Of a stretch of 64,000 bases of DNA, positions 8,646-17,506 are shown piece by piece. Both the position numbers and the translations under genes were made by a program. Source of the DNA: Mycolicibacterium neoaurum ATCC 25795. GTDB lineage: Bacteria > Actinomycetota > Actinomycetes > Mycobacteriales > Mycobacteriaceae. The notes beneath the pieces were generated by a model. The model ran no database searches and was not told the origin of the DNA. It saw nothing but the letters and a program-made list of their open reading frames with translations. The first letter of the stretch is position 1. The number at the start of each line of letters is the position of its first letter. The stretch is taken from the NCBI RefSeq assembly GCF_000691525.1, contig NZ_JMDW01000008.1, forward strand, positions 186,001 through 250,000, in the 5' to 3' direction.

Positions 8646-9745
8646 CCGGCGGGCGCGATGTCGCCGTGACCGCACGGGTCGGCGTCGCGCTGGGGATCGC
8701 GGTGGCGGTGTGCTTCGTAACGGGACTGCTCAGCCACGCCATTGCGCACCCACAGCCCTGGTTCGGCTGGCCGACGGCCCCGGTGTGGTTGTACCGATTC
8801 ACCCAGGGATCTCATGTCGCCAGTGGTATCGCGGCGATCCCGCTCGTGGTGGTCAAGCTGTGGTCGGTGTGGCCCAAGCTGTTCGAGCGACGCCGCGGAC
8901 GTGGCGGAGCCGGCGTGCTGGTGCGATTGCTGGAGCGCGGATCCATCCTGGTGCTCGTCGCGGCCATCCTGTTCGAGCTGAGCACCGGGCTGCTGAACAT
9001 CGCGCAGTGGTACGTCTTCGGATTCTATTTCCCGCCGGTGCATTACGCGATGGCGTATGTCGCTGCGGGTGCGGTGCTGGTGCACCTCGCGGTGAAGCTG
9101 CCCGTCATCCGCCAGGCGCTGGGTGAGCCCGTCGACGCGTCCAGCCCCACCGGGCCGAGTCGGCGGACCGTGCTGCGCGCAACCTGGCTGGCCGTGGCGG
9201 TGGCCACCGTGGCTACCGTCGGTCAGACAGTCCCGCTGCTGCGGCGGGTCTCGGTGCTCGCGCCCCGTTCCGGTCAAGGGCCACAAGGGGTTCCGGTCAA
9301 CCGAACCGCGCGTGCCGCGGGTGTGGTCACGGCCGCCCCGGCCGTCGACTACCGGTTGACCGTGGTCGACGGTTCGCGCACAAGGGCCTTCACCATCGAC
9401 GAGTTGCGGGCCATGCCCCAGACGACCCAGCACCTGCCCATCGCCTGTGTGGAGGGATGGAGTGCTGGTGCGCAGTGGAGCGGTGTGGTCCTTGCCGAAC
9501 TGCTGGCCGCCGTCGGTGCGGACACCGACTCCGATGTTCGGATGGTATCGCTGGAGCCCCCGGGGCCGTACTCGCGGACTGTGCTGCCGGCTCGGCACGT
9601 GCGCGACACCCGGACGCTCATCGCCCTCCAGGTCAACGGCGAAACGCTGAACCTTGACCACGGCTACCCGTGCCGCCTGATCGCGGCGAGCAGACCCGGA
9701 GTGCTGCAGACCAAATGGTTGTCGCGTATCGAGGTGCTGCGATGA
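8642..9745 (+). CDS. Membrane cytochrome b-molybdopterin oxidoreductase fusion
   Basis: 367-aa two-part protein. Residues 10-155 hold four hydrophobic helices with His32, His36, His58, His134 and His148; His134 and His148 are 14 apart as in di-haem cytochrome b. A further helix (about 180-198) leads to a sulfite-oxidase-type molybdopterin domain (235-367), with Cys269 in IACVEGW as the likely Mo ligand. No Tat signal is needed because the protein is membrane-anchored. Electrons would pass from the periplasmic Mo site to the quinone pool. The substrate is unknown. Coupled by GTGA upstream and ATGA downstream. Confidence 0.75.
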   Translation: MTGGRDVAVTARVGVALGIAVAVCFVTGLLSHAIAHPQPWFGWPTAPVWLYRFTQGSHVASGIAAIPLVVVKLWSVWPKLFERRRGRGGAGVLVRLLERGSILVLVAAILFELSTGLLNIAQWYVFGFYFPPVHYAMAYVAAGAVLVHLAVKLPVIRQALGEPVDASSPTGPSRRTVLRATWLAVAVATVATVGQTVPLLRRVSVLAPRSGQGPQGVPVNRTARAAGVVTAAPAVDYRLTVVDGSRTRAFTIDELRAMPQTTQHLPIACVEGWSAGAQWSGVVLAELLAAVGADTDSDVRMVSLEPPGPYSRTVLPARHVRDTRTLIALQVNGETLNLDHGYPCRLIAASRPGVLQTKWLSRIEVLR

Positions 9746-10206
9746 CGCTCGTCCGCGTCACCCTTGCCCTGGCCGGTGTCGTCCTGGCGGGATACGGGAT
9801 CGTGCTGTTGTCCGACAACCCGCCGGCAGTTCTCTCCCGCATCCTCATCTGGGCGGTGGTGGGCGTGGCCGTCCACGATCTGGTGTTCGCGCCGCTTTGC
9901 GCAGCGGCCGGCTGGGCCGGCCGACGGGTGCTCCCGCCGGCATGGCGGTCACCCGTCGCGGTGGCCGGTCTGTGCAGTGTGGTGCTGGCGTTGTTGGCGA
10001 TCCCGGTGTACGACCGGCCGGGTCTACGGCCGGACAATCCGAGCGTGCTCGACCGCAACTATCCGCTCGGGCTGTGGCTGGCGTTGGCGGTGGTGTGGTT
10101 GTGCGTCCCGGTGTATCACCTATTGCGGCGACTACCAGTTCGTGAAGATCAGGTGGTTGATCGCCAGCGCACCGATGATGTTGAGCCCCAACCACCATCG
10201 ATGTGA
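9742..10206 (+). CDS. Small integral membrane protein, last gene of the operon
   Basis: 154 aa with four predicted helices (about 5-28, 35-55, 70-90, 112-130) and a charged C-terminal tail. I do not recognise a family. The ATGA overlap with the molybdopterin gene suggests a partner role, for instance in assembly or quinone interaction. The last 75 bp overlap the 3' end of the convergent membrane-protein gene, so the tail sequence (DQVVDRQR and on) may be weakly constrained. Confidence 0.6.
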   Translation: MTLVRVTLALAGVVLAGYGIVLLSDNPPAVLSRILIWAVVGVAVHDLVFAPLCAAAGWAGRRVLPPAWRSPVAVAGLCSVVLALLAIPVYDRPGLRPDNPSVLDRNYPLGLWLALAVVWLCVPVYHLLRRLPVREDQVVDRQRTDDVEPQPPSM

Positions 10207-11487
10207 GCGGACCGGCAGCAGCGCGGCGGCCGCGGTCAACCACACCGTGAACGGCAGCCAGATGCGTTCGGTCTCGGCTTTGCTCAGCATGCTCAGGTCG
10301 GCCAGCACGATGGACAACAGCGCGCCGGTCAACAATACGTGCATCCCCGACCGGCTGCGCAATGCTGTGATGTCGAGGACCCGGCCGAGGCCCGCCACGC
10401 TGCCCAACCCGATGGCGCAGATCGTGGACGCGAAGTTGGCCCAGCCCCAGTACTGGAACGGCCGGTCGTTGGCGATGCCCTGCCAGTACCGCTCCTGAAC
10501 CAGGACATAACCGTCGAACCACCAGAATCCGGTGGCATAGAAGACCGCGACCACCGCCAGCGCGGCGAGCACGGCCGCCCCCAGACTGCGCAGTGCCGCC
10601 CGCACGCTGGGCGCGGTGATCAGCACCGCGACGGCGGGCACCGCCATCAACCCCAGTCCGTAATTGAGGAAGATGCCCCAGCCCAGCAGCAGTCCCGCCG
10701 CGGCCGCCGTCGGCACCGGCCACCGCGTGGTGCCGTGCACGGCCAGCGCCAGCAGCGCGATACCCCAGGCCGCGATCCCGGCGAAGTACCCGTCGGCCGA
10801 TACCGCGATCCAGATCGCCGTCGGCGCCACCGCAACGAACGGCGCGGCGCGGCGGGCCGTCGATTCGTCGGCGACGGCTCGCAGGGCGATCAGGATGGCG
10901 GCCGCGGCGCTGGATCCGACCAGCAGACAGAGCATTCCGGCCCAGGCACCGCCACCCAACCCGATGCGGTCCAACCAGACGAAGGTCAGCAGCGCGCCGG
11001 GGGGATGGCCGGAAACGTGGGTGATCCACGAATCTGGTTGATAATCGAGGATTCTGGAGGAGAAGGTGCGCAGCGCCTCGGGTATGTCGGTGATGCTCGG
11101 CACCTGGCGCAGATATTCGTGGCGTGCGGTCAGGCGCCCGGCGAAGCCGCGCTCCCAGCCGTCGATCATGGCCAGCGAAAACGCCCACAGCGCCGAGGTG
11201 CCCCAGGCCGCGGCCACCAGCGCCCGCCATGGCAGCCGCGCGGCCACCGCCGGGCCCCACAGCACCGCTGCGGCACCGATCAGCACGGCGCCGAGGGAAC
11301 CCCAGCCGACGTGGGGATCCCACCATCCGAAGATCGGCGCGGTCTGCGCGAAATCGCGGATCCGCTGGGGTGTGCTGTTGATCAGCGGTGTGATGGTGCC
11401 GAGATCCAGATGCGGGACCACGAAGGCCGCGACCAGCACGATCACTCCGATGGTCAACGCTGCGAGTTCGCGTCGGCCGATGCGCAT
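10132..11487 (-). CDS. Polytopic membrane protein, Rv0541c-like (possible GT-C glycosyltransferase)
   Basis: 451-aa integral membrane protein with about ten hydrophobic helices. A first extracytoplasmic loop (about residues 25-65) contains acidic residues, and later HEYLRQ and HPPGALL segments resemble conserved loops of GT-C mannosyl/arabinosyltransferases. By position and length it matches Rv0541c. It is leaderless by geometry (TAGTGT 6 nt before ATG 11487). It lies back-to-front with the GT2/DUF2064 operon, so a shared glycolipid pathway is possible but inferred. Confidence 0.65.
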   Translation of the reverse strand: MRIGRRELAALTIGVIVLVAAFVVPHLDLGTITPLINSTPQRIRDFAQTAPIFGWWDPHVGWGSLGAVLIGAAAVLWGPAVAARLPWRALVAAAWGTSALWAFSLAMIDGWERGFAGRLTARHEYLRQVPSITDIPEALRTFSSRILDYQPDSWITHVSGHPPGALLTFVWLDRIGLGGGAWAGMLCLLVGSSAAAAILIALRAVADESTARRAAPFVAVAPTAIWIAVSADGYFAGIAAWGIALLALAVHGTTRWPVPTAAAAGLLLGWGIFLNYGLGLMAVPAVAVLITAPSVRAALRSLGAAVLAALAVVAVFYATGFWWFDGYVLVQERYWQGIANDRPFQYWGWANFASTICAIGLGSVAGLGRVLDITALRSRSGMHVLLTGALLSIVLADLSMLSKAETERIWLPFTVWLTAAAALLPVRSHRWWLGLNIIGALAINHLIFTNW

Positions 11488-11493
11488 GGCTCC

Positions 11494-11499
11494 ACACTA
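11494..11499 (-). promoter_or_regulatory. Leaderless -10 for the Rv0541c-like gene
   Basis: On the minus strand TAGTGT lies 6 nt before ATG 11487. The divergent nitronate monooxygenase has the same geometry 60 bp away. Confidence 0.5.
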
Positions 11500-11546
11500 T
11501 GGGCGCCCGCGGTGGGACCCGGTGCCGAACAAACTTGACACGTGTC

Positions 11547-11552
11547 CATAAT
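11547..11552 (+). promoter_or_regulatory. Leaderless -10 for the nitronate monooxygenase
   Basis: CATAAT ends 6 nt before ATG 11559. A TTGACA at 11535-11540 is too close (6-bp spacer) to serve as its -35. The palindrome ACACGTGT (11538-11545) between them could be an operator. Confidence 0.55.
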
Positions 11553-11558
11553 GAGCGG

Positions 11559-12698
11559 ATGGCACCCACATCCACGTCGGACTTCTGCGCCGCCTATGGC
11601 ATCGACTTCCCGCTGTTCGCCTTCAGTCACTGCCGCGATGTCGTCGCCGCGGTCTCCAATGCCGGCGGGTTCGGCGTCCTCGGTGGCGCGGCGTACTCAC
11701 CCGAGCGGCTGGACCAGGAACTGACCTGGATCGACCAGCACGTCAACGGCAAGCCCTACGGCATCGACATCATCGTGCCCGCCAAGTTCGAGGGCAAAGG
11801 CGAGACGTTGTCCACCGATGATCTGGCCTCGCGCATCCCGGAGAGCTACCGCGACTTCGTCAACAAGCTGCTGGTCGACCACGGCATCGAACCCGACACC
11901 CGGGTGCGCACCGGCAAGCCCGTGCTGTCCGGCGGCAACGGTGCCGAGCTGCTCGAGGTGGCGATGAGCCATCCGATCAAGATGATGGCCAACGCCCTCG
12001 GTGTGCCGCCGGACTACATGATCGAGGCCGGCCGTGAGCGCGGGATCCCGGTCGCCGCGCTGGTCGGTGCCAAGGAACACGCCGTCAAACAGGCTGCCGC
12101 CGGGGTGGACCTGATCGTGGCGCAGGGCACCGAGGCGGGTGGGCACTGTGGCGAGGTGAGCACGCTGGTCGTCGTGCCCGAGGTGCTCGACGCATTGGCC
12201 GAGATCGGCAGTTCGACTCCGGTGCTGGCCGCGGGTGGCATCGTCACCGGCAGGCAGATGGCCGCCGCCGTCGCGCTGGGCGCGGTCGGCGCGTGGACCG
12301 GCTCGGTATGGCTGACCACCGAGGAAGCCGAGACCGAGCCGCACACCGTCACCAAGATGCTGGCCGCGAGCTCGCGCGACACCGTGCGCTCGGCTGGTCG
12401 TACCGGTAAGCCCTCGCGACAGCTGCGGTCGGACTGGACCGACGCCTGGGCACCCAGTCCGGGTGGTCAGCAGCCGCTGCCGCTGCCGTTGCAGAACATG
12501 CTGTCCGAGCCGGTGTTGCGGCGTATCGACGCCCTTGCCGATCAGGGGCACGAGGGCGCTCGGGCGCTGTCGACGTATTTCGTCGGCCAGGGTGTGGGAC
12601 TGATGACCAAGGTCAAACCCGCCCGTGATGTGGTGCTGGAGTTCATCGAGGATTATCTGGCCGCCACCGAACGGCTCAGCGGCTCGCTACCCGACTGA
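11559..12698 (+). CDS. Nitronate monooxygenase / 2-nitropropane dioxygenase family
   Basis: FMN-dependent TIM-barrel enzyme predicted to oxidise nitronates such as propionate-3-nitronate. Family marks are the N-terminal [14 protein letters not shown], the [11 protein letters not shown] phosphate-binding stretch near the middle, and [13 protein letters not shown]. The 379-aa product from ATG 11559 has normal length. An upstream in-frame start (11499) is rejected because it would overlap the promoter. Related mycobacterial proteins act in lipid or ring degradation (IpdC type), so the substrate is open. Confidence 0.8.
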   Translation: MAPTSTSDFCAAYGIDFPLFAFSHCRDVVAAVSNAGGFGVLGGAAYSPERLDQELTWIDQHVNGKPYGIDIIVPAKFEGKGETLSTDDLASRIPESYRDFVNKLLVDHGIEPDTRVRTGKPVLSGGNGAELLEVAMSHPIKMMANALGVPPDYMIEAGRERGIPVAALVGAKEHAVKQAAAGVDLIVAQGTEAGGHCGEVSTLVVVPEVLDALAEIGSSTPVLAAGGIVTGRQMAAAVALGAVGAWTGSVWLTTEEAETEPHTVTKMLAASSRDTVRSAGRTGKPSRQLRSDWTDAWAPSPGGQQPLPLPLQNMLSEPVLRRIDALADQGHEGARALSTYFVGQGVGLMTKVKPARDVVLEFIEDYLAATERLSGSLPD

Positions 12699-12712
12699 GG
12701 GCGACGCCGGGC

Positions 12713-12718
12713 GATAAT
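12713..12718 (+). promoter_or_regulatory. Leaderless -10 for the cyclase gene
   Basis: GATAAT ends 6 nt before GTG 12725, and no ribosome-binding site is needed. Confidence 0.6.
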
Positions 12719-12724
12719 CGAGGC

Positions 12725-13561
12725 GTGCCGACAACCGAGATCGTCCTGCTGGTGGTCGTCGCAGTGCTCGGTGCGGCGCTGATCACCTTCCTGGTGCTGT
12801 TCCTGGTGACCCGCCGTCGTCTCGGCAGGACCCGCGCGCAGCTGGCCGAACTGTTGGCCGAGCAGGAGGGGCGGCGCCGCCGCCGGCGGCGCGGGGTGGC
12901 GCCGATGGCCATCAAGACCGTGTTCCAGACGGCGGACATGATCATCACCAAGGGGTTGGGCGCCACGGTGCGCAACTCGATCGAGGACCTGGCCGGATGG
13001 GCGCGCGTGGAGCGGCCGGATCTGGCCCGCCTCACCGCGGACGGCCGGGTCGTGATCGTCTTCTCCGATATCGAGGGCTCCACCGAGGCCAACGCGGCGA
13101 TGGGGGACCGGGCTTGGGTCCGGCTGCTCGGCAAGCACAACAAGTTGGTCGAATCGCGGGTCGAGAAGCATGGCGGACACGTCGTGAAGAATCAGGGCGA
13201 CGGTTTCATGATCGCCTTCGCCGACCCGGAGAACGCCGTGCGGTGTGCCGCCGAGATCCAGGAGGCCCTGGCCGACGCGTCGCGCTGGGAGTCCATCCGG
13301 GTGCGCATCGGTGTGCACATGGGCACCTCTGTTCGGCGCGGCGATGATCTGTTCGGCCTCGACGTGGCGATGGCGGCCCGGGTCGCCGGTCAGGCCGAGG
13401 GCGGCGAGATCCTGGTCAGCGAGCCGGTGGCCGCCGCAGTCGGCGATCTGGACGACATCGCGCTCGGGTCACCGCGGGAGACCGAACTCAAGGGGCTGCG
13501 CGGGACGCACTCGCTGTATCCGCTGCTTCCGCTTGCCGAGTTGCCGGCTTCGCAGCTTTGA
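12725..13561 (+). CDS. Membrane-anchored class III nucleotidyl cyclase, possibly impaired
   Basis: 278 aa: one N-terminal helix (residues 5-28), an Arg-rich juxtamembrane run (50-57), then a class III cyclase domain (105-270). Metal-binding Asp115 (FSDIEGST) and Asp159 (NQGDGF), purine-selecting Lys155 and Asp208, and Arg219 are present. The position normally holding the transition-state Asn (VNxAAR) is Ala215 (GLDVAMAAR), so activity may be low or absent. Its 3' end overlaps the convergent cutinase by 74 bp. It would make cAMP, or act as a sensor, at the inner membrane. Confidence 0.8.
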   Translation: MPTTEIVLLVVVAVLGAALITFLVLFLVTRRRLGRTRAQLAELLAEQEGRRRRRRRGVAPMAIKTVFQTADMIITKGLGATVRNSIEDLAGWARVERPDLARLTADGRVVIVFSDIEGSTEANAAMGDRAWVRLLGKHNKLVESRVEKHGGHVVKNQGDGFMIAFADPENAVRCAAEIQEALADASRWESIRVRIGVHMGTSVRRGDDLFGLDVAMAARVAGQAEGGEILVSEPVAAAVGDLDDIALGSPRETELKGLRGTHSLYPLLPLAELPASQL

Positions 13562-14204
13562 CCAGCTTGGCGGTCCATTCGGCACCCAGCTTGACCAGGC
13601 CCGACTCCGGATACTGGACGTGAGCGTCCCAGTCCCTGCCCAGCGAGCAGACCGGATCCGCCGGCGCGCACAGATCGGCCGTGCGGGCGCCGAAGATCGT
13701 GCTCATGCGGGTCAGCGGATTGCCGATCCGTGCCGAGGGGTTACCGAACACCACGATCGAGGTGATGTGCGGCGCGGCGGCCGCGGGCAGCGGCGCGGTG
13801 TAACCCAGTCCGGCGATCGGGGCGGTAGCGACGACGTCGACCACGGCGGCGCCCTGGGAGTAGCCGCCCAACACGATCTTGGTGTCCGGGCATTGCGCGA
13901 CGATGGTCTGGACGCGCTTGCTCATATCGTTGGCGCCCACCGCCGCCTTCATGAAATCCCAGCTGGCGGGGTATTTCACGGCGTATGTGGTGATGGTCTT
14001 GCCCTTGAGCATGGGGCGCAGCGATTCGACGAACGCCTTGCCGACCTTGCCGATACCGGCCGGTTCGTCGGTACCGCGGGCGAACACCACCTCGACGTCG
14101 GAGCACTCGGGGGCGGCCGATGCGGTCGCGGCGGTGGCCGGACTGAGCAGCAACGCGAGCGCCAGTCCGGCGGTGGCGAGCATGGTCGGGAATCGCGCGG
14201 CCAT
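13488..14204 (-). CDS. Secreted cutinase-family esterase (CFP21-like)
   Basis: 238-aa serine esterase with a Sec signal peptide (cleavage near ASA31). The catalytic Ser116 lies in GGYSQGA, Asp183 in the ADPVC loop and His195 in DWDAHV. Cys34/Cys105 and Cys179/Cys186 form the usual disulfides. Mycobacterial cutinases hydrolyse lipid esters and polysorbates. GAGGAGAGAA just before ATG 14204 is a strong ribosome-binding site. A Lys/Ala-rich C-terminal tail continues into the overlap with the cyclase gene and may be dispensable. Confidence 0.9.
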   Translation of the reverse strand: MAARFPTMLATAGLALALLLSPATAATASAAPECSDVEVVFARGTDEPAGIGKVGKAFVESLRPMLKGKTITTYAVKYPASWDFMKAAVGANDMSKRVQTIVAQCPDTKIVLGGYSQGAAVVDVVATAPIAGLGYTAPLPAAAAPHITSIVVFGNPSARIGNPLTRMSTIFGARTADLCAPADPVCSLGRDWDAHVQYPESGLVKLGAEWTAKLVKAAKPATRQAEAADTASASRAAP

Positions 14205-14376
14205 TTCTCTCCTCGGGGTGGCGCCGGCCCTCTACCGGCACCTCATAAGTTCCCATTATTCACAAAAATCACTCTATTAACATCCGTGACAGTTATTTGT
14301 GGGCACCGACACGCGCGCGTGTGGTGGTACAGCGCACAGTTTTCAGCGCCAGATTCAGTGCAGATACGAGCACAGA
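14205..14376. other. Intergenic region between phoU and the cutinase
   Basis: It contains an AT-rich block (about 14240-14300), unusual here, that probably carries the cutinase promoter on the minus strand. It also holds a perfect 14-bp palindrome ACACGCGCGCGTGT (14309-14322), flanked by CACC/GGTG, which could fold as a hairpin after phoU. I see no reading frame that looks coding. Confidence 0.45.
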
Positions 14377-15018
14377 TCAGTGCAGCGAAGGATCGGCCTG
14401 CGGCGTCTCACCGCGGGCCTGGAAGATCACCTTGCGAGCGATCTCGACAGCATTGTCGGCGAACCGCTCGTAGAACCGGCCGAGCAATGCGACATCGGAG
14501 GCGGCCTGCACACCGTGGGGCCAACGATCGGTCAGCACGGTGGTGAGCAGCTCGCGGTGCAGGTCGTTCATCACGGCGTCGTCACGCAGCAGACGTTCGG
14601 CCTCCGCGGCGTCATCACCAAGCACGGCACGGTGGGCGGTTTCGGCCAGGGAGACGGCCTGGCTGCCCATCTGGGCGAACAGATCGCGAGCCGATTCCGG
14701 GGCGGGACCTGTCTTGGCGATATTCGCCGCCAGCGCACCCATTCGGTCGGCGTTGGCGGCGATGGAGAATGCCGACATCACGACTCGCAGGTCGTGTGCC
14801 ACCGGCGCATGCAGGGCCAGCAAGGCGAACGCACTCCTGTCGATACGCCTGTTCAACTGGTCGAGCCGGTGCAGGGTGGCGCGCACCCGCGGCGCGGCCT
14901 CGAAGTCTGCATCGACCACTGCCGCCGTGGCATCGGCGGCAGTGACGGCGGCCAGCGCACACATCTGCCCCAGATCGGCTGTCAGCCGATCGATCTGAGC
15001 GATGAAGGCGGTACGCAT
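14377..15018 (-). CDS. phoU: Phosphate signalling regulator PhoU (PhoY-type)
   Basis: 213-aa all-helical protein of two PhoU three-helix bundles, equal in length to M. tuberculosis PhoY2 as I recall it. Each repeat has its metal-binding signature, the second as ERFADNAVEIARKV near the C-terminus. PhoU couples phosphate transport to the SenX3/RegX3 two-component system and limits phosphate uptake. ATG 15018 is chosen over 15102 because the longer form adds 28 Pro/Gly-rich residues that overlap the azlC start. The pitA transporter lies 4 kb away. Confidence 0.9.
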   Translation of the reverse strand: MRTAFIAQIDRLTADLGQMCALAAVTAADATAAVVDADFEAAPRVRATLHRLDQLNRRIDRSAFALLALHAPVAHDLRVVMSAFSIAANADRMGALAANIAKTGPAPESARDLFAQMGSQAVSLAETAHRAVLGDDAAEAERLLRDDAVMNDLHRELLTTVLTDRWPHGVQAASDVALLGRFYERFADNAVEIARKVIFQARGETPQADPSLH

Positions 15019-15062
15019 GATCGGCCGGGCTACCCGCAATCGGGGGCTGCCAAACTGGCCAG

Positions 15063-15719
15063 ATGTCGGTTTTGCGTGTGGCGGCCCCGATCGGGCTGGC
15101 ATTTTTGCCGTTGGGGGCGGCGCTGGGATTCCTGGTGGTACACGCCGGCCTGGCGTGGTGGTGGGCCCCGGTCTTCGCCGCGGTGATCTATGCCGGCTCG
15201 CTGGAGTTCCTGATGGTGGGCCTGGCCGCCACCGCGGCCCCCGTGGCCGTGGTGGCGTTGACGACGCTGATCGTCAACTCGCGGCACGTGTTCTATGCGC
15301 TGTCCTTCCCGCTGCACCGCGTGCGCGGTGTTCCCGGCAAGGCGTACAGCACCTACGTGCTCTCCGACGAGGCGTTCGCCGTCGCGGTCAGCCCGGCGGC
15401 CGCCACCTGGACCTCCCGGCAGATCCTCGGCATGCAGTGCGGATTGCACCTCACCTGGACCCTGTCGGCGGGCCTCGGTGGCCTGCTCGGGTCGGCGCTG
15501 CCGATCGAACGCCTCAGCGGGCTCGAATTCGCGCTGACCGCACTGTTCATCGTGCTGGCCATCGAGGCCTACCGGCAGCATCCGGACCGCGGCACCGCAC
15601 TGGCCGCAACTGTCTGTGCGGTCGGCGCCTGGCTGCTAGCACCTGAGCAGATGCTGCTGTGGGCGTTCGCCGCATTCACCGTCCTGCTGGTGGTGCGAAT
15701 GAGGGTGACCCGTGCCTGA
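15063..15719 (+). CDS. azlC: Branched-chain amino acid exporter large subunit AzlC
   Basis: 218-aa AzlC-family permease with five or six membrane helices. The early block PIGLAFLPLGAALGFL, GSLEFL and the SRHVFYALS signature are typical. With AzlD it forms a two-subunit exporter of branched-chain amino acids or analogues. CAAACT 6 nt before the ATG could serve a leaderless mRNA. It diverges from phoU and overlaps azlD by 8 bp. Confidence 0.85.
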   Translation: MSVLRVAAPIGLAFLPLGAALGFLVVHAGLAWWWAPVFAAVIYAGSLEFLMVGLAATAAPVAVVALTTLIVNSRHVFYALSFPLHRVRGVPGKAYSTYVLSDEAFAVAVSPAAATWTSRQILGMQCGLHLTWTLSAGLGGLLGSALPIERLSGLEFALTALFIVLAIEAYRQHPDRGTALAATVCAVGAWLLAPEQMLLWAFAAFTVLLVVRMRVTRA

Positions 15720-16035
15720 CACCGGATACATCGCGCTGCTGGTCGGGGTGGCCGCGGCGCTCACCTGGGCACTGCGGGCGTTACCGTTCGCCGCGCTGGC
15801 CCCCATGCGGCACAGCGCCGTGGTGCGGTATCTGAGCCTGCACATGCCGCTGGGGGTGATGGTGATGCTGGCCCTCTACACCGTGCGCGATGCCCCGGAA
15901 GCCACTGGGCGGCAACAGCTCTGGCTGCTGATCGCGATCTTGGTGACGGTGGGTCTGCAGCTGTGGCGGCGGCACGCGCTGTTGTCCATCTTCGCGGGCA
16001 CCGTTATTTATGTGGCGCTGATGTCGTTGTCCTGA
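15712..16035 (+). CDS. azlD: Branched-chain amino acid exporter small subunit AzlD
   Basis: 107-aa AzlD-type protein with four hydrophobic helices. The RALPFAALAPM segment and the HMPLGVMVML helix are characteristic. GTG 15712 lies inside the end of azlC (8-bp overlap), giving the conserved azlCD pair. It is required with AzlC for export; the exact substrate is not visible in the sequence. Confidence 0.85.
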   Translation: MPDTGYIALLVGVAAALTWALRALPFAALAPMRHSAVVRYLSLHMPLGVMVMLALYTVRDAPEATGRQQLWLLIAILVTVGLQLWRRHALLSIFAGTVIYVALMSLS

Positions 16036-16049
16036 CAGAGTGTGGCGCC

Positions 16050-16883
16050 GTGAGTGTCCTGTTCTGTGGCATCGAGTTGGCCCGGCGTATCGAACATGCC
16101 GAGGCCGCGCTGATCAGCGCCGTGGTGGCCGTGGCCATGCGGCGCGGCACCGGCGGTTTCGCCATACCGGTGGCCGGCGGGGTCGCCGCCTACGGCGAGC
16201 CGGACGCACCCTTCAACAAGGTCGCCGGGCTGGGATTCGCCGGGGTGCCCACCGGCGCCGAACTGGGCGCGGTCGAACGTGCCAACGGTGAGCGCGGCGC
16301 GCCCACCGTGGTCGAGCTGAGCAACCTGGCCGACCCGGAGGTCTTGGAACTGCTCGCCGGTCGTGGGTACCGCGTGCTCGCATTCGAGGATGTGCTCGGC
16401 CGCGCTCTCGATGGTGCGACACAACCGATTCCGGACGGCATGGACATCCGGCCGGCACGCGTCGACGAGATCGATGCCTGGGTGGACGTGATGACCGACG
16501 GATTCTCCCATCCCGACGGTGAGGGAGTGCCCAGCCCGGAGGAGTTCAGCCGGGACGTGATCGAGCGTGCCCAACGGGATTTCACCACCGCGGGCGTGGT
16601 CGCCTATGTGGCGGTGCGCGACGGGCAGATCGCCGGGGGCGGAAGTCTGCGCATCACCGATGGGGTGGCTCAGTTGACCGGGGCGGCGACCGCACCGGCG
16701 CACCGGCGCCGCGGAATTCAGAGCGCCCTGCTGACGGCCCGGCTGCGCGACGCGGCGGCCACGGGTGCCGATATCGCGGTAGTCACCACCTCGCCGGGCT
16801 CGCGATCTCAGCAGAACGTGCAGCGCAGCGGCTTTCACCTGCTCTACACCAGGGCCATCCTGGTGCGCCCACCCGATCAGTAG
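16050..16883 (+). CDS. GNAT-family N-acetyltransferase
   Basis: 277 aa with a C-terminal GNAT domain (about 130-275). The acetyl-CoA pyrophosphate loop is APAHRRRGIQSALL, followed by the QQNVQRSGF helix. The N-terminal 120 residues form a second, degenerate GNAT-like half. GTG 16050 is the chosen start, 15 nt after azlD, so it may belong to the same transcript. Its 3' end overlaps the convergent flavin-binding gene by 7 bp. The acceptor is unknown. Confidence 0.75.
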   Translation: MSVLFCGIELARRIEHAEAALISAVVAVAMRRGTGGFAIPVAGGVAAYGEPDAPFNKVAGLGFAGVPTGAELGAVERANGERGAPTVVELSNLADPEVLELLAGRGYRVLAFEDVLGRALDGATQPIPDGMDIRPARVDEIDAWVDVMTDGFSHPDGEGVPSPEEFSRDVIERAQRDFTTAGVVAYVAVRDGQIAGGGSLRITDGVAQLTGAATAPAHRRRGIQSALLTARLRDAAATGADIAVVTTSPGSRSQQNVQRSGFHLLYTRAILVRPPDQ

Positions 16884-17506
16884 AGCTGCCTGCGGTAGTT
16901 CTCCTCGCTGTAATAGGCCTCCAGTTCGGCAAGTGTCTGTTCGGCCTTGAAGGACTTGGCCAGCTGCGCGGTGCTGGGCACCGATTCCGGGTTCCAGGTC
17001 TCGGGCTTCCAGGCATCCGAACGCAGAAACGCCTTGGCGCAGTGGAAGAACACCTCCTCGACCGCGATCTCCAGGGCCAGGATCGGTCGTTTGCCCTGTA
17101 CCGCTAGCGCATCGAAATAGTCGGCGTCCGAGACGATTCTGGCAGTGCCGTTGACCCGGACGGTGTCGCCACGGCCGGGGATGACGAACAGTGTGCCCAC
17201 ATGCGGGTTCTGCAGGACATTCAGATAACCGTCGACGCGCTTGTTGCCGGGCCGCTCGGGGATAGCGATCGTCGAGTCATCGATGATGTGCACGAACCCG
17301 GGCGGATCCCCCTTGGGGGAGACATCGACGCGGCCCTGGGCGTCGGTGGTCGCCACGAAGCACAGCGGTGAGTTCTGCAGCCACACCCGGTGCACATCGG
17401 CCAGCGCGCCGGCCACCTTGTCGGCCACCGCCTGGTGCGGGTGCCCGACGATCGCTCGGAGTTGTTCGACGGTGGTCACCTCAGTTGCGCTCACCGGACC
17501 CATCAT
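16877..17506 (-). CDS. Pyridoxamine 5'-phosphate oxidase-family flavin-binding protein
   Basis: 209-aa split-barrel protein with the pattern of the MSMEG/DR_2398-type PPOX subfamily: VSPKGDPPGFV, RPGNKRVDGYLN, IPGRGDTVRVNG and a C-terminal CAKAFLRSDAW. It probably binds FMN (or F420) and reduces a small molecule; it is not a true PdxH. It starts within the end of menE (26-bp overlap), so it is the last gene of the DUF3349-menE transcript. ATG 17503 or GTG 17494 are alternative starts. Confidence 0.75.
   Translation of the reverse strand: MMGPVSATEVTTVEQLRAIVGHPHQAVADKVAGALADVHRVWLQNSPLCFVATTDAQGRVDVSPKGDPPGFVHIIDDSTIAIPERPGNKRVDGYLNVLQNPHVGTLFVIPGRGDTVRVNGTARIVSDADYFDALAVQGKRPILALEIAVEEVFFHCAKAFLRSDAWKPETWNPESVPSTAQLAKSFKAEQTLAELEAYYSEENYRRQLY

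Noticed and set aside
11535..11552. TTGACA plus CATAAT as a standard sigma-A promoter
   Set aside because: The spacer is 6 bp; only the -10 is kept, in its leaderless position.
9845..11575. 576-codon frame overlapping the Rv0541c-like gene on the same strand
   Set aside because: Arg/Gly/Ala-rich composition typical of an out-of-frame reading; the membrane protein in the other frame has clear helices and a promoter.
14340..14400. CAGTGCAG repeats resembling a short array
   Set aside because: Only two or three irregular copies, partly inside phoU; no CRISPR spacing and no cas genes.
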